A stretch of DNA of 64,000 bases, from NCBI GenBank assembly GCA_964487795.1, contig CAZASI010000002.1, forward strand, positions 186,001 through 250,000. The letters are read 5' to 3'. The DNA comes from Patescibacterium sp964487795 (GTDB taxonomy: Bacteria; Patescibacteriota; Patescibacteriia; Patescibacteriales; Patescibacteriaceae). The position numbers were made by a program, and so were the translations under genes. The notes under the pieces are model-generated. The model did not search any database. It saw only the letters and a list, made by a program, of their open reading frames with translations, and had not been told where the DNA came from. This document shows positions 40,021 through 49,713 of the stretch, piece after piece (within the stretch, counting starts at the first letter, position 1; every line of letters begins with the position of its first letter).

Positions 40021-42249
40021 TTATTTAGTAAGAAACACTGAACCGCGGACGCCGCCGCTATTTTGCGACTCATAAGCGTAAAATGAAGTTAGAAGCGAAC
40101 CACTACGGTCAAAAACTCTGACATGCGGTCCTGCTCCAAGCCCCGGCATACTAATGATATCGGTAAAACCGTCACGATTCAAATCTGAGGCAATAATTCG
40201 TGTATTTCCCTTAAAATTATCATTATACGGCTGGAAACGGAAACGTTGATTTCCCCGGAAATCATATACTGCCACATATGAGGCTCCGGAGCGCGGGCTG
40301 AGAATTATTTCCGCTGCACGTTGTCGGGGGTTCCCATCCATGTCAGCTAAAGCCAGGTTTAATCCTCCTAAATAGTTCTTTGGAGCCGCCATAAAACTAT
40401 TTAATAATTTTCCTGTGTTAGAAAATATTTTAACCTGAGGAGCGAAATCCTTTGAAGGCACAACTACAATTTCTTGTCCGCCGCCTTCGATAATATCAGC
40501 TACAGCAATTTGAACGCCGGATTGAAAATTCTTCGGGAAAGCGTTAAACGATCGAATTAATTTTCCATTCGCTTTATATATTTTAATAATAGATTCCATA
40601 CCTGATGCAGGCGTAACAATAATCTCATCTTTTCCGTCGCCGTCAATATCAGCTCCCGCTACAGTTGCTCCGCCTCTAAAACTTGCGGGCAATGCCAAAA
40701 AATGACCAAGCATCGCTCCTTTGTCATTAAAGATTCGAATATCAGCTTCACGACCCGAGGCAGGGGCGGTTATAATTTCTTCCGTACCGTCACCGTTTAC
40801 ATCAGCCCGAGTTACATTCACGCCGCCGTTAAATTCTATAGGATAAGCAAGAAAAGTTTTTTCGACATATCCGTTAAGGTCTGAAATTGTTACCCAGGGT
40901 TCAGTGTTTGAATCACTGACAAATGCAAAACGGGCACGACGAGTTTTAAGTTGCAGCGCGGCTTTTAGAACCGCTTGCGCAACATTCAAGCGTCCGCTAC
41001 CTAATTGATTTACATAATCAGGGTTAAGAGCATTAATATTATCAGAACTCGATAAGACAATATTTAATGCTTGATCGGGAGATAAACTCGGATTAGTTCC
41101 CTGGACCAGGGCAATCGCTCCGCTCACAAGAGGTACAGCCATCGAAGTACCGGACCAATAGCCATCATAGTATTGATTGAAAAATTTTCCGGCCGAAGAT
41201 TTATCTGGCGCATAAACGGTAGTGCTGTAAAAACCAATTCCCGGTGCCGCGATATCAATACAGTTGCTTCCATATCCCGAGAAAGCTGTTTTCTGGTCAA
41301 GGCCGTCAGTTGCCGCCACTCCAAGCACTAATTTCTTCCCAGCCGCATCTCGGTAACAGGCGGGATAAATCGGGCGTCGATTTAAATCAATACCACTTGA
41401 GTTTTGCTGATCATTACCTGCCGGTGCTACAACAATAACTCCAGCGGCACGAGCTTTAATAATTGATTTCTCCAAGGATTTACTCAAACCAAAGGTGGTA
41501 AAACTTAAATTGATTATATTCGCACCCTTAGCTGTTGCATAATCAACCGCCTTAACCACAGAAGCAATATCACCGTTACCTTTGTCATCAAGTGCCTTAA
41601 GAACCATAACATTACTTTTCCAGGTAACTCCGCTAATACCCTGACCGTTATTTCCAGCAGCCGCGGCAATGCCTGCAATGATTGTGCCATGAAGTACACC
41701 ATTCTCAGTAAAACCGGCTTTAAATTTAGGGGAAGGGTCCGCTGTATTGTTTACAAAATCCCATCCGTTAATATCATCTACTAAACCATTTCTATCATCA
41801 TCTTTTTTATTTCCGGCAATCTCTTGGCGATTGGTCCAAAGAACCGGAACAATATCAGGATGAGTTATTTGCACTCCGGAATCAACAATCGCTATCGTAA
41901 TTGTTGGGCTCGAACTATTAATATCCCATGCCTCGGGAGCGCTAATTCTTTTAAGATACCATTGGTTAGTATATGACTGATCGGATGGAATAGCCGACGC
42001 GCTAACAATATAATTTAATTCGGCATATTCAACAGTCTGCAATTTTTCATATTGCTTGATCGCGTTTAAAGGACTTATATTTTTCTTTAATTTAATCAAT
42101 CGAGGACCTAATTCATTTTTGTACTTTACAATAATCGAATCATTTCTGAATTCAGGAATAATTTCTTTTTCAAGAGCAAAAACAGGCAACGCCATTTCAA
42201 ATGGGCTTAAAAATATAATTAATAATAATATAAAACAAAATTTTTTCAT
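40021..42249 (-). CDS. secreted subtilisin-like serine protease (S8) with FG-GAP/VCBS repeats
   Basis: 742 residues. Signal peptide 1-25, a short propeptide-like region (30-85), then the S8 domain with Asp123 (AIVDSGV), His187 (LHGTIIAG), oxyanion Asn279 (PAGND) and Ser369 (SGTSMAVP). From about 455 to the end come five or six repeats of roughly 50 residues with the pattern GG-x-VA-x-AD-x-DGDGKDEIIVTPASG, calcium-binding-like FG-GAP/VCBS blades that may form a partial beta-propeller. Extracellular. Directly abuts the upstream GT4 gene. Confidence 0.93.
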   Translation of the reverse strand: MKKFCFILLLIIFLSPFEMALPVFALEKEIIPEFRNDSIIVKYKNELGPRLIKLKKNISPLNAIKQYEKLQTVEYAELNYIVSASAIPSDQSYTNQWYLKRISAPEAWDINSSSPTITIAIVDSGVQITHPDIVPVLWTNRQEIAGNKKDDDRNGLVDDINGWDFVNNTADPSPKFKAGFTENGVLHGTIIAGIAAAAGNNGQGISGVTWKSNVMVLKALDDKGNGDIASVVKAVDYATAKGANIINLSFTTFGLSKSLEKSIIKARAAGVIVVAPAGNDQQNSSGIDLNRRPIYPACYRDAAGKKLVLGVAATDGLDQKTAFSGYGSNCIDIAAPGIGFYSTTVYAPDKSSAGKFFNQYYDGYWSGTSMAVPLVSGAIALVQGTNPSLSPDQALNIVLSSSDNINALNPDYVNQLGSGRLNVAQAVLKAALQLKTRRARFAFVSDSNTEPWVTISDLNGYVEKTFLAYPIEFNGGVNVTRADVNGDGTEEIITAPASGREADIRIFNDKGAMLGHFLALPASFRGGATVAGADIDGDGKDEIIVTPASGMESIIKIYKANGKLIRSFNAFPKNFQSGVQIAVADIIEGGGQEIVVVPSKDFAPQVKIFSNTGKLLNSFMAAPKNYLGGLNLALADMDGNPRQRAAEIILSPRSGASYVAVYDFRGNQRFRFQPYNDNFKGNTRIIASDLNRDGFTDIISMPGLGAGPHVRVFDRSGSLLTSFYAYESQNSGGVRGSVFLTK

Positions 42250-43515
42250 CTAGGTAATATTTTCAAAAAGATCCAGCATCTGTCGCGCCCAAATAGCTGA
42301 ATTAAATTGTTTAACTCGCGTCTCGCCGTTACTTACTAAAGACGAGCGCAACTGCTTGTCAGTCAGTAGTTTAAACATTTTATCAGCCATATCTTTCGGG
42401 TCTGTCGGATCGAAGAGTAGAGCGGCGTCCCCCGCAATTTCCGGAATAGAGGCGGCATTAGACGCAACGATTGGCGTTTGAGTAGCCATAGCCTGTAAAA
42501 GCGGTATACCAAATCCTTCATAGTTTGAAGGAAAAATAAACGCATCGGCACGACTGTAGATATGAGGCAAGTCTTGTTCTGCGACCCAGCCGGTTGTCTT
42601 GATCTCATTTTCTAATCTGAAACCATGAATTGAATATTTGATATCATCAAAGCCAAAACTGGCGTCACCGATCAAATATAGTTTATGGGGCAATTCGGGA
42701 TGTTGAGTTTTTAAAAAGTACATCGCCTCAACCAAAGCTGCGATATTTTTCTTTTTTTCTAAACGACCAACATAAAATAAATATGGTTCACGCAGCCCGT
42801 ACTTTGCCAATACTTCGACACCTCGCGGATCATTTTGCAAGGGACGATATAATTCATCGTTATAGCTATTATGTATAACGCAAATATTCTTACCATCGTT
42901 ACCATACACTTCTATTAATTCCTTCTTAGTAAAAGCCGATATGGCAATAATCGCCCGAGCTTTACGCAAAGCAAAAGATGTTGACCAATCGAGGTAATCA
43001 AAGCTATTGGCTCCATACTTGCCCGCGCTTATCACTCTTACTAGTGCATTAATTACTCCTTGACGACGTTGTTTTTCAGCACCAATCTGAGTGCGTTCAT
43101 ACAATGCGCCCTCACGTCTAAAACCAATGTCATGAATAGTAACAACAGATTTTCGCGGATGAAAGATTGGCAGTGCATGCGCCGGCACAAAAAGTAAGTC
43201 CGGAGCGTTAAAAAGCATTTCTAAAGAAAGTCGTCCCTGAGACCAAAAAAACTTCCAGGGCCATTTTAAAACTTTTGCTTTAAAATTGTTATGAGGACTC
43301 TTTAAAATCTGAAAACCATTTTTAAATTTCACTGACGTACTTTCTTCGCTATCGCGCAAATCCACCAATCCTCCGGTCAAAGGAGTATCGGTATATAAAA
43401 TATATTCGTTGTGATCATCCAATTTTGCCAAAGCTCTGATTGCATAATACGAATACCATTCGGTTCCGCTCTTATGAGCTCGATTGGCGCGACTGGCGTC
43501 TATGCCGATAATCAT
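42250..43515 (-). CDS. glycosyltransferase family 4
   Basis: 421 residues. IGIDASRANRAHKSGTEWYSYY, VTIHDIGF, IIAISAFTKKELIEVYG, PYLFYVGRLEKKKNIAALVEAM, and E-x7-E in SNYEGFGIPLLQAMATQTPIV. Larger than the other GT4 enzymes because of an insertion near 130-165. Its TAG stop touches the ATG of the protease gene. Confidence 0.93.
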   Translation of the reverse strand: MIIGIDASRANRAHKSGTEWYSYYAIRALAKLDDHNEYILYTDTPLTGGLVDLRDSEESTSVKFKNGFQILKSPHNNFKAKVLKWPWKFFWSQGRLSLEMLFNAPDLLFVPAHALPIFHPRKSVVTIHDIGFRREGALYERTQIGAEKQRRQGVINALVRVISAGKYGANSFDYLDWSTSFALRKARAIIAISAFTKKELIEVYGNDGKNICVIHNSYNDELYRPLQNDPRGVEVLAKYGLREPYLFYVGRLEKKKNIAALVEAMYFLKTQHPELPHKLYLIGDASFGFDDIKYSIHGFRLENEIKTTGWVAEQDLPHIYSRADAFIFPSNYEGFGIPLLQAMATQTPIVASNAASIPEIAGDAALLFDPTDPKDMADKMFKLLTDKQLRSSLVSNGETRVKQFNSAIWARQMLDLFENIT

Positions 43516-43520
43516 GAAAT

Positions 43521-44528
43521 TTACTTAGTTGCGAAGATACTTCTCTTATACGAATCAAGATTTTCCAAAGCAATACCTGTTCCCTTTGCAACGCAGAGTA
43601 ACGCATCATCCGCCACATACGCCGGAACATCAGTCGTTCTATACAGGAGCTGATCAAGGTTGCGCAACAGAGACGATCCACCTGACAAAACCATTCCTTT
43701 ATCCATAATGTCAGAAGATAACTCTGGCGGTGTATCTCGTAAAACATTTTTAGCAGCCGCAATAATTGCTTCAAGTTCGTTTTGAATTGCTTCGGTAACA
43801 TCGTCTGATGAGACAATAATATTTCTTGGTAGACCGGTGATAATATCTCGACCGCGAATTTCCATTGTGAGTTTATCTTCAAGATACAAAGCTGAGCCAA
43901 TACCAATTTTAATTTCTTCAGCGGTACGTTCGCCAATAACTAAGTTGTATTTGCGACGAATATAATCAATAATCGATGAATCAAATTTTGTACCTCCAAC
44001 TCGAACTGATGTTGAAGTAACAACTCCTCCCAATGAGATTACTGCCATTTCCGCAGTACCTCCTCCAATATCAACAATCATATGTCCTGATGGTGAACCA
44101 ATGGGAATATCAGCACCAATGGCCGCGGCAATCGGTTCTTTAATAATGTAGGCGGCTTTAGCACCCGCGGCAATCGTCGCGTCAATAACCGCGCGACGTT
44201 CAGTTGAGGTGATTCCTGCCGGAACCGCAACCATAACTTCCGGACGAAACAAACGGACTCCGGCTAACGCTTTATTGATAAAATAACGAAGCATTGCTTC
44301 GGTAGTATGATAGTCAGCAATAACTCCGTCTTTCAAAGGTTTAATCGCAACAATATTACCCGGCGTTCTGCCGAGCATGTCTTTGGCCTCATTTCCTACG
44401 GCCAAAATCTTTTTGTCGCTCATTGAGATAGCAACGACCGACGGCTCATTAATAACAATCCCGCGACGCGGGACATGTACGAGAGTATAGGTCGTTCCTA
44501 GGTCAATGCCTATTCGTTTGATAAACAT
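43521..44528 (-). CDS. mreB: rod-shape determining protein MreB
   Basis: 335 residues from MFIKRIGIDLGTTYT, normal length. Actin-fold motifs: phosphate-1 GIDLGTTYT, KPLKDGVIADYHTTEAML, connect-1 and adenosine motifs AVPAGITSTERRAV, IVDIGGGTAEMAVISLGG (phosphate 2) and VLSGGSSLLRNLD. MreB filaments organise peptidoglycan synthesis. The ATG at 44528 overlaps nothing and lies 1 nt from the DUF4012 stop; an upstream start would overlap it. mreC/mreD are not in this window. Confidence 0.97.
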   Translation of the reverse strand: MFIKRIGIDLGTTYTLVHVPRRGIVINEPSVVAISMSDKKILAVGNEAKDMLGRTPGNIVAIKPLKDGVIADYHTTEAMLRYFINKALAGVRLFRPEVMVAVPAGITSTERRAVIDATIAAGAKAAYIIKEPIAAAIGADIPIGSPSGHMIVDIGGGTAEMAVISLGGVVTSTSVRVGGTKFDSSIIDYIRRKYNLVIGERTAEEIKIGIGSALYLEDKLTMEIRGRDIITGLPRNIIVSSDDVTEAIQNELEAIIAAAKNVLRDTPPELSSDIMDKGMVLSGGSSLLRNLDQLLYRTTDVPAYVADDALLCVAKGTGIALENLDSYKRSIFATK

Positions 44529-44529
44529 A

Positions 44530-46434
44530 CTAAAAATTAACAAAATAGCTTCGATCTATGAGCAAATCCCCGTCCGCCTTTAAACTACGGTGATTCGGGG
44601 CTTCTGAATAAAAGTTCGCTGGACTATAGGATTTTATCTCATTTATGAAGTTTAGGTCAACAGACAGTCGGCTCACTTGTTTACCCGGTTGTTTTTGAAT
44701 CGTAAGACGATAATTACTATATTTTTTAAGATTTTGAACTATTGAATCCGGCAGTTCATATTCAAAGGTCATTGTGCCAATTTGACTTGGTTCTACTGAG
44801 ATAAAAGCTCCAAACCACGTCTTGCCAAACTCTTCTCCGATATCAACCTTGCCCTGGCTAAAGCCTTCGGCTTTCAGAAGACGACTTCCGCCGGGAACAT
44901 ACACTCGAGTATAACTTCTATAGCGACTTGTTTTCCAATCAAATTGTCCGTTGTTGGAATAGCGCAAAGTTAACACAGCTTTAAATCCGCTTTCGGTTTC
45001 TTTTAACTGATACTGGATTTGACGATCCATGACAGCATCGGTTTTTAACGCCGCCAAGTTAGCGTCAACCACCATAAGATAGTCTCCCCAATCTTGACGA
45101 ACTTGTCCTCCCCAGCCATTTTCTACAATTAATTTTTGCAAAGACTGATCGTTTGAATAGAGTAATATATTTTTTCGCGCAACATTATTCGAAACAAGTC
45201 TAATCATTTCCGGCCATTTTCCCAATGGCGTATCTAATAATTTTTGTTTTATAAGCTTCGCAATATCACCGATTACTTCTTTACGTTGCCATTCCGGCGT
45301 TCCCAACTGAATATATGATCTTTCAACTTTGTATTGCAAAAGATCTACAAAATTTTCCGGAGTGTAGGTATCTTTAGCTATTGTCACTGGCCCGGTAAAT
45401 TTCATCAAATCCGTAATCAATTCCGGAGTAATCGCAATCACGCCGTCAAAATCAGAAATTGGATCAGGTTTAACTTGCAGGGCATTTTCTTTTTTATAAA
45501 AATCTGAAACGGTTTGCGCCGTTGTCGGGAAATCCGGTGACCAGTTGGCATCTCTCATAAACCATTTTGAAACACCCAGATATTTTTTTAAAGGTTCAGG
45601 CGGCGTTACTGAAAACTTATCTTGAATCGGAATATCAAGATGATAAATATCGTGCGTTTCAAAACGTTCAAAATCTCCGTCTTTAGTTTGGATGATTCCA
45701 TAGGTACCGATAAATCCTCCGGTTGGACGAAGTTCATCGCTGTTTTGCAAAAGAAGTAAAAAACGCGCAGTCTCAGGGTAACCGAGCAAAGGTGGCAAAA
45801 GCTGGGTTAAAGGAGAGGCGTCCTGAATTGTTTCCTGTCCTTCAGAAATCTTTTCTTTTAATTCTTCCAAGCGAACACTTAAGGGACCAAACCAGGTAAA
45901 AGAGTTGATGCTTTTTAAATTGTCCAAACTTTCGTTTAAATTAGAATCTACAGAATTTAGTGTTGAACTTGAATTATAAATCGCCGCTAAAATTCTACGA
46001 CGTTCTTCGGCCGGCAACTGAGAAAAAGTTACATTACTGTTTGCCTTGATTACATCACCTAAATCAAAGGCATACGCGGTCGCATTTTCCATAGCTTCGG
46101 CCAATGATTGTCCGGCTTGTACTAAATGCTCTGCATCACTCTTATAATTTTTCGCTAGCTTGATGTATCCTATCGGGCCGAGTCTAATTGCCTTTGTTTC
46201 ATTTGAAGCAAACTTAAAATGTCCGACTGCGGTTACAGCTGATTCATGAGCGCTTTTAAAATCAGACGCTTGAGCCTCTGTTAAAGATTTTTCTAAATTA
46301 TTCTTTCCTGCTTGAATATTTGAATAGACAGCCGCAACATTCTTTATATTAAAGCCAACTAACATCAAAATAACGCCTAGGATCAACGCCCCGGCGATAA
46401 ATAAGCTCCACAAGCACCTTGTAATAATTTTCAT
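44530..46434 (-). CDS. DUF4012 domain membrane protein
   Basis: 634 residues from MKIITRCLW; an in-frame ATG two codons earlier (46440) is equally possible. A membrane helix at about 8-30 is followed by a coiled region (40-190) and the DUF4012 core LLLLQNSDELRPTGGFIGTYG. Shorter paralogue of the protein at 26678-28972; the two share NWSPDFP/NWWPDWP, LTPELI/LTPTVV and FTGPV/IHGPV-type motifs. Likely extracellular. Located directly upstream of mreB. Confidence 0.85.
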   Translation of the reverse strand: MKIITRCLWSLFIAGALILGVILMLVGFNIKNVAAVYSNIQAGKNNLEKSLTEAQASDFKSAHESAVTAVGHFKFASNETKAIRLGPIGYIKLAKNYKSDAEHLVQAGQSLAEAMENATAYAFDLGDVIKANSNVTFSQLPAEERRRILAAIYNSSSTLNSVDSNLNESLDNLKSINSFTWFGPLSVRLEELKEKISEGQETIQDASPLTQLLPPLLGYPETARFLLLLQNSDELRPTGGFIGTYGIIQTKDGDFERFETHDIYHLDIPIQDKFSVTPPEPLKKYLGVSKWFMRDANWSPDFPTTAQTVSDFYKKENALQVKPDPISDFDGVIAITPELITDLMKFTGPVTIAKDTYTPENFVDLLQYKVERSYIQLGTPEWQRKEVIGDIAKLIKQKLLDTPLGKWPEMIRLVSNNVARKNILLYSNDQSLQKLIVENGWGGQVRQDWGDYLMVVDANLAALKTDAVMDRQIQYQLKETESGFKAVLTLRYSNNGQFDWKTSRYRSYTRVYVPGGSRLLKAEGFSQGKVDIGEEFGKTWFGAFISVEPSQIGTMTFEYELPDSIVQNLKKYSNYRLTIQKQPGKQVSRLSVDLNFINEIKSYSPANFYSEAPNHRSLKADGDLLIDRSYFVNF

Positions 46435-46479
46435 GGCCATAGTTGACAATTTCTTTATTATTGTAGCATATTTGTATGC

Positions 46480-47736
46480 TTATTCGCTGCGCAGCGCTTC
46501 AATCGGATCAAGTTTGGCTGCCGCGCGAGCCGGCGTAACGCCGAAAATAATACCGAAAAATGCACTAAAAGACAAGGCGACAACAAATGCTTTAAGTGGC
46601 ACGGCAAATGTCCACGAAAGACCCATGGTTTTCGCTATCACGCTGATAAGAAATGAAAATCCGGTTCCGAGCACACATCCGATAACACCGCCAACAACAG
46701 TTAGTAGTATTGATTCAATTAAAAATTGCCGCAAAATGTTTGACGAACTTGCGCCGACTGCTTTTCGTAAACCAATTTCCATAGTTCTCTCGGTTACAGC
46801 GACATACATAACATTCATAATTCCAACTCCCCCGACAACCAAAGAAATAATAACGATTGCCAAAAGCAAAAAAGTAATCGCACTAGTTACAGTATTTAAA
46901 ATATCCATAGCTTCAGCCATTGATGTCACATTAAAATCTTCGCGTAGCGGATCGGTAATTTCATGTCTACGTCTTAGCGTATCACTTACTTCTTCGACGG
47001 TTGCTTCCGGTGAACTCGGATCTTTCATCTTTGAAATAAAGTAAGAAATGTGATCAATGCCCATGACTTTTTTTTGCAAAGTCGTGACCGGCATATAGAC
47101 GTAATCATCAAAATTAATAAACATTACGCTTCCTCGTTCAGCCATAACTCCAATAACGGTAAAGGCGTTTCTACGCAAACGGATCGTTTTACCTACTGCG
47201 TCAGAGTCGCCAAACAGTTTTTCTTTAATACCTGATCCGAGCACCACTACAGACGCCAGCGAGCGCTCTTCAGCTTCTGTATAAAAACGTCCTTCTTTTA
47301 AAGTTGATTTATCAATATCAAGGTATGTGCTGCTTAAACCGTAAATAAAGGCGTTACGTAATTCATTGCCGTAAGAAATTGCTTCCTGACTTAATACCGC
47401 ACCATAACTTGTTTGAATGTTTGGTAAGCGATTTACAGCTTCCATATCATCAAGCGTCAGGGTTGTAACCTGTACGCCGCCGACCATTGCCGTGCTTGAT
47501 TTGCTATCAGACGCAGTCCCTGTTTGACTATTAGGCACTTTGATTTCGGTGTTGATAGTATCGGTACCAAAAGTTTCCAGTTGGCCGAATAATAAGCCTT
47601 TAATTCCCTCACCCGCAGAAAAAACAATGATAACGGTCATAATACCGATAATCAAACCAAGCAAGGTTAAACCCGTGCGCATTTTATTGGCGCGCATGAG
47701 TTTAAGAGAATTGGTGATGGAATTAAAAATTGTCAT
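46480..47736 (-). CDS. MacB/FtsX-like ABC transporter permease
   Basis: 418 residues. N-terminal helix (about 17-38), a large extracytoplasmic MacB-PCD domain (45-280), then three C-terminal helices (about 290-315, 335-365, 380-405). Motifs TGLTLLGLIIGI, GVGIMNVMYVAVTERTMEIGLRKAVGA and the C-terminal PARAAAKLDPIEALR are family hallmarks. Paralogue of the next gene; the start at 47736 is 1 nt from that gene's stop. Confidence 0.94.
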   Translation of the reverse strand: MTIFNSITNSLKLMRANKMRTGLTLLGLIIGIMTVIIVFSAGEGIKGLLFGQLETFGTDTINTEIKVPNSQTGTASDSKSSTAMVGGVQVTTLTLDDMEAVNRLPNIQTSYGAVLSQEAISYGNELRNAFIYGLSSTYLDIDKSTLKEGRFYTEAEERSLASVVVLGSGIKEKLFGDSDAVGKTIRLRRNAFTVIGVMAERGSVMFINFDDYVYMPVTTLQKKVMGIDHISYFISKMKDPSSPEATVEEVSDTLRRRHEITDPLREDFNVTSMAEAMDILNTVTSAITFLLLAIVIISLVVGGVGIMNVMYVAVTERTMEIGLRKAVGASSSNILRQFLIESILLTVVGGVIGCVLGTGFSFLISVIAKTMGLSWTFAVPLKAFVVALSFSAFFGIIFGVTPARAAAKLDPIEALRSE

Positions 47737-47737
47737 A

Positions 47738-48994
47738 TTATTCGTATCGCAAAGCTTCAATCGGATCTAACTTACTGGCTTTAGCAGCCGGGTATAAACC
47801 AAAAATTAAACCAACGGCAATTGAAACTGAAACTGCGACGATAATTGCCGTAAAGGAAAAACCAAAAGGCCAGTCATATCCCAATTGTTGCGCAATCAAC
47901 GCAATAATAACCGCAATAATTTCACCGACGATTATACCGATAATTCCTCCGGAGAGTGTAATCGTTGCAGCTTCAGTTAAAAACTGCGCCATAATATCAA
48001 AGCGTCTAGCCCCAACCGCTTGGCGCAAACCTATTTCTCGCGTTCGTTCAACAACACGGATCAACATAATATTCATAATCCCGATACCGCCAACTAAAAG
48101 TGAAAGTGCGGCCATGGCAGCAAGAAAAAAACTAAGTCCGCCGGTTACTGCAGTAAGCGTATCAATGGCGTCGCGAGAATTTTGAATCGTAAAGTCGTCG
48201 CTTTTGCCGCTTGAATCTTTAATCTCGTGACGTTCGCGCAAGGTTCTTGCAACATCTTCCATTGTTTGATCAATATTCTCTCCATAATCAACTTTCACGC
48301 GTAAAAACCCAAGATGATTCACTCCTAATATAAGTTTTTGTAGTGAGGTGATTGGTAGAATAATTTGATCATCATAATTTTGAAATGCAACTGTCCCCCG
48401 CTCTTGCATTACTCCGATGACGGTTAACGCGGTATTTTTTAAACGAACAGTTTGACCGATTGGATCATTTTGACCAAATAATTCGTTTTTAACCGTCGAA
48501 CCCAAAACCACAACTCGCGCCGTCGCATCAACTTCATCGCTACTAAAAAATCTACCTGATTCAAGTTCACCACCTTCGACTTCAATATAATCAGCACTTG
48601 TTCCGAAAAATGTCGTATCGTAACTTTGACTTCGCCAACTGGCTGCGCCTGCTCCTTGACTGACAGGCTCAATCGCAACAGCGTGCGGAACATTATTCTT
48701 TTGACCTAAGGCAATAGCATCGTCTAAAGTCAAAGTTGTAATCGTAACGCCAAACACCGCAGCCGGCGGACCATTATCTTCAGACTTGCCCGGCAAAACA
48801 CCAACTAAATTTGATCCAAAACTTTCAAATTGCGACAAAATCAAAGATTGAGCCCCTGAACCAATCGCCATGATAATAATAACTGCCGCGACACCGATAA
48901 TAATACCGAGCATGGTTAAAAAACTACGACGACGTGCCGCATTAAGAGCGCGAAAAGCTCCCGAAATAAGGTTGTAATAATAATCTTTTCTCAT
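47738..48994 (-). CDS. MacB/FtsX-like ABC transporter permease
   Basis: 418 residues with the same layout as the gene at 46480: SFLTMLGIIIGVAAVI, GGIGIMNIMLIRVVERTREIGLR, PAAKASKLDPIEALRYE. Two separate permease genes imply a heterodimer, whereas classic MacB is a homodimer with a fused ATPase. Overlap or 1-2 nt gaps with neighbours show an operon with the ATPase and adaptor. Confidence 0.94.
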   Translation of the reverse strand: MRKDYYYNLISGAFRALNAARRRSFLTMLGIIIGVAAVIIIMAIGSGAQSLILSQFESFGSNLVGVLPGKSEDNGPPAAVFGVTITTLTLDDAIALGQKNNVPHAVAIEPVSQGAGAASWRSQSYDTTFFGTSADYIEVEGGELESGRFFSSDEVDATARVVVLGSTVKNELFGQNDPIGQTVRLKNTALTVIGVMQERGTVAFQNYDDQIILPITSLQKLILGVNHLGFLRVKVDYGENIDQTMEDVARTLRERHEIKDSSGKSDDFTIQNSRDAIDTLTAVTGGLSFFLAAMAALSLLVGGIGIMNIMLIRVVERTREIGLRQAVGARRFDIMAQFLTEAATITLSGGIIGIIVGEIIAVIIALIAQQLGYDWPFGFSFTAIIVAVSVSIAVGLIFGLYPAAKASKLDPIEALRYE

Positions 48995-48996
48995 TG

Positions 48997-49713
48997 CTAT
49001 TTCAGCAAAGCGTCTTCTGTAGCAAAACGTCGATGCGCTACGGGTTTATCGGAAACAATCATTCCGTCTTTCATACTGATGATTCGTTTGGCATGCTCTG
49101 AGGTATAGGTTTCGTGAGTAACAAGAATAACAGTGTGCCCTTCATCATTAAGGCGTTGCAAAATTCCCATAACTTGAACTCCTGATTTTGAATCAAGGTT
49201 ACCAGTCGGTTCATCAGCAAAAATAACTGAAGGGTTATTAATTAACGCCCGAGCAATCGCCACACGTTGTTTTTCGCCACCGGAAATTTGATTTGTAAAA
49301 TAATGAAGTCTATGTCCAAGTCCAACTTGTCCTAAAACTTTTTCAGCTAACTTACTCGGATTTTCTACTAAATCAGAAGAGTAGAGCAGGGGCATTTTTA
49401 CATTTTCAAGAACACTCGTACGCGGCAATAAATTAAAAGACTGAAAAACAAAACCAATTTTTTTATTTCTAAAAGCCGCCAACTCATCGTCAGACATTGA
49501 ACCGACTTCACGACCGTCAAATTCATAGGAACCGCTTGTCGCACGATCTAAAAATCCAAGAATATGCATGAGCGTTGATTTGCCTGAACCTGAAGGGCCC
49601 ATGATTGAGACAAATTCTCCGGACTCTATAGTAAAGGAAAGGCCGTGCAATACTGATGTCACGACCTCCTCATTTATATAATCTTTCTTTAAATCTTGTA
49701 TGCGAATTAACAT
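48997..49713 (-). CDS. ABC transporter ATPase (MacB/LolD type)
   Basis: 238 residues. Walker A GPSGSGKST (39-47), Q loop FVFQSFNLLPR, signature SGGEKQR (144-150), Walker B plus glutamate FADEPTGNLD (165-174), His switch LVTHE. Energises the two permeases. Shares its last base pair region with the adaptor gene. Confidence 0.97.
   Translation of the reverse strand: MLIRIQDLKKDYINEEVVTSVLHGLSFTIESGEFVSIMGPSGSGKSTLMHILGFLDRATSGSYEFDGREVGSMSDDELAAFRNKKIGFVFQSFNLLPRTSVLENVKMPLLYSSDLVENPSKLAEKVLGQVGLGHRLHYFTNQISGGEKQRVAIARALINNPSVIFADEPTGNLDSKSGVQVMGILQRLNDEGHTVILVTHETYTSEHAKRIISMKDGMIVSDKPVAHRRFATEDALLK

Noticed and set aside
40021..42249. Toxin or contact-dependent effector
   Set aside because: Protease plus FG-GAP repeats is a common secreted architecture; no toxin domain, immunity gene or secretion system is adjacent.
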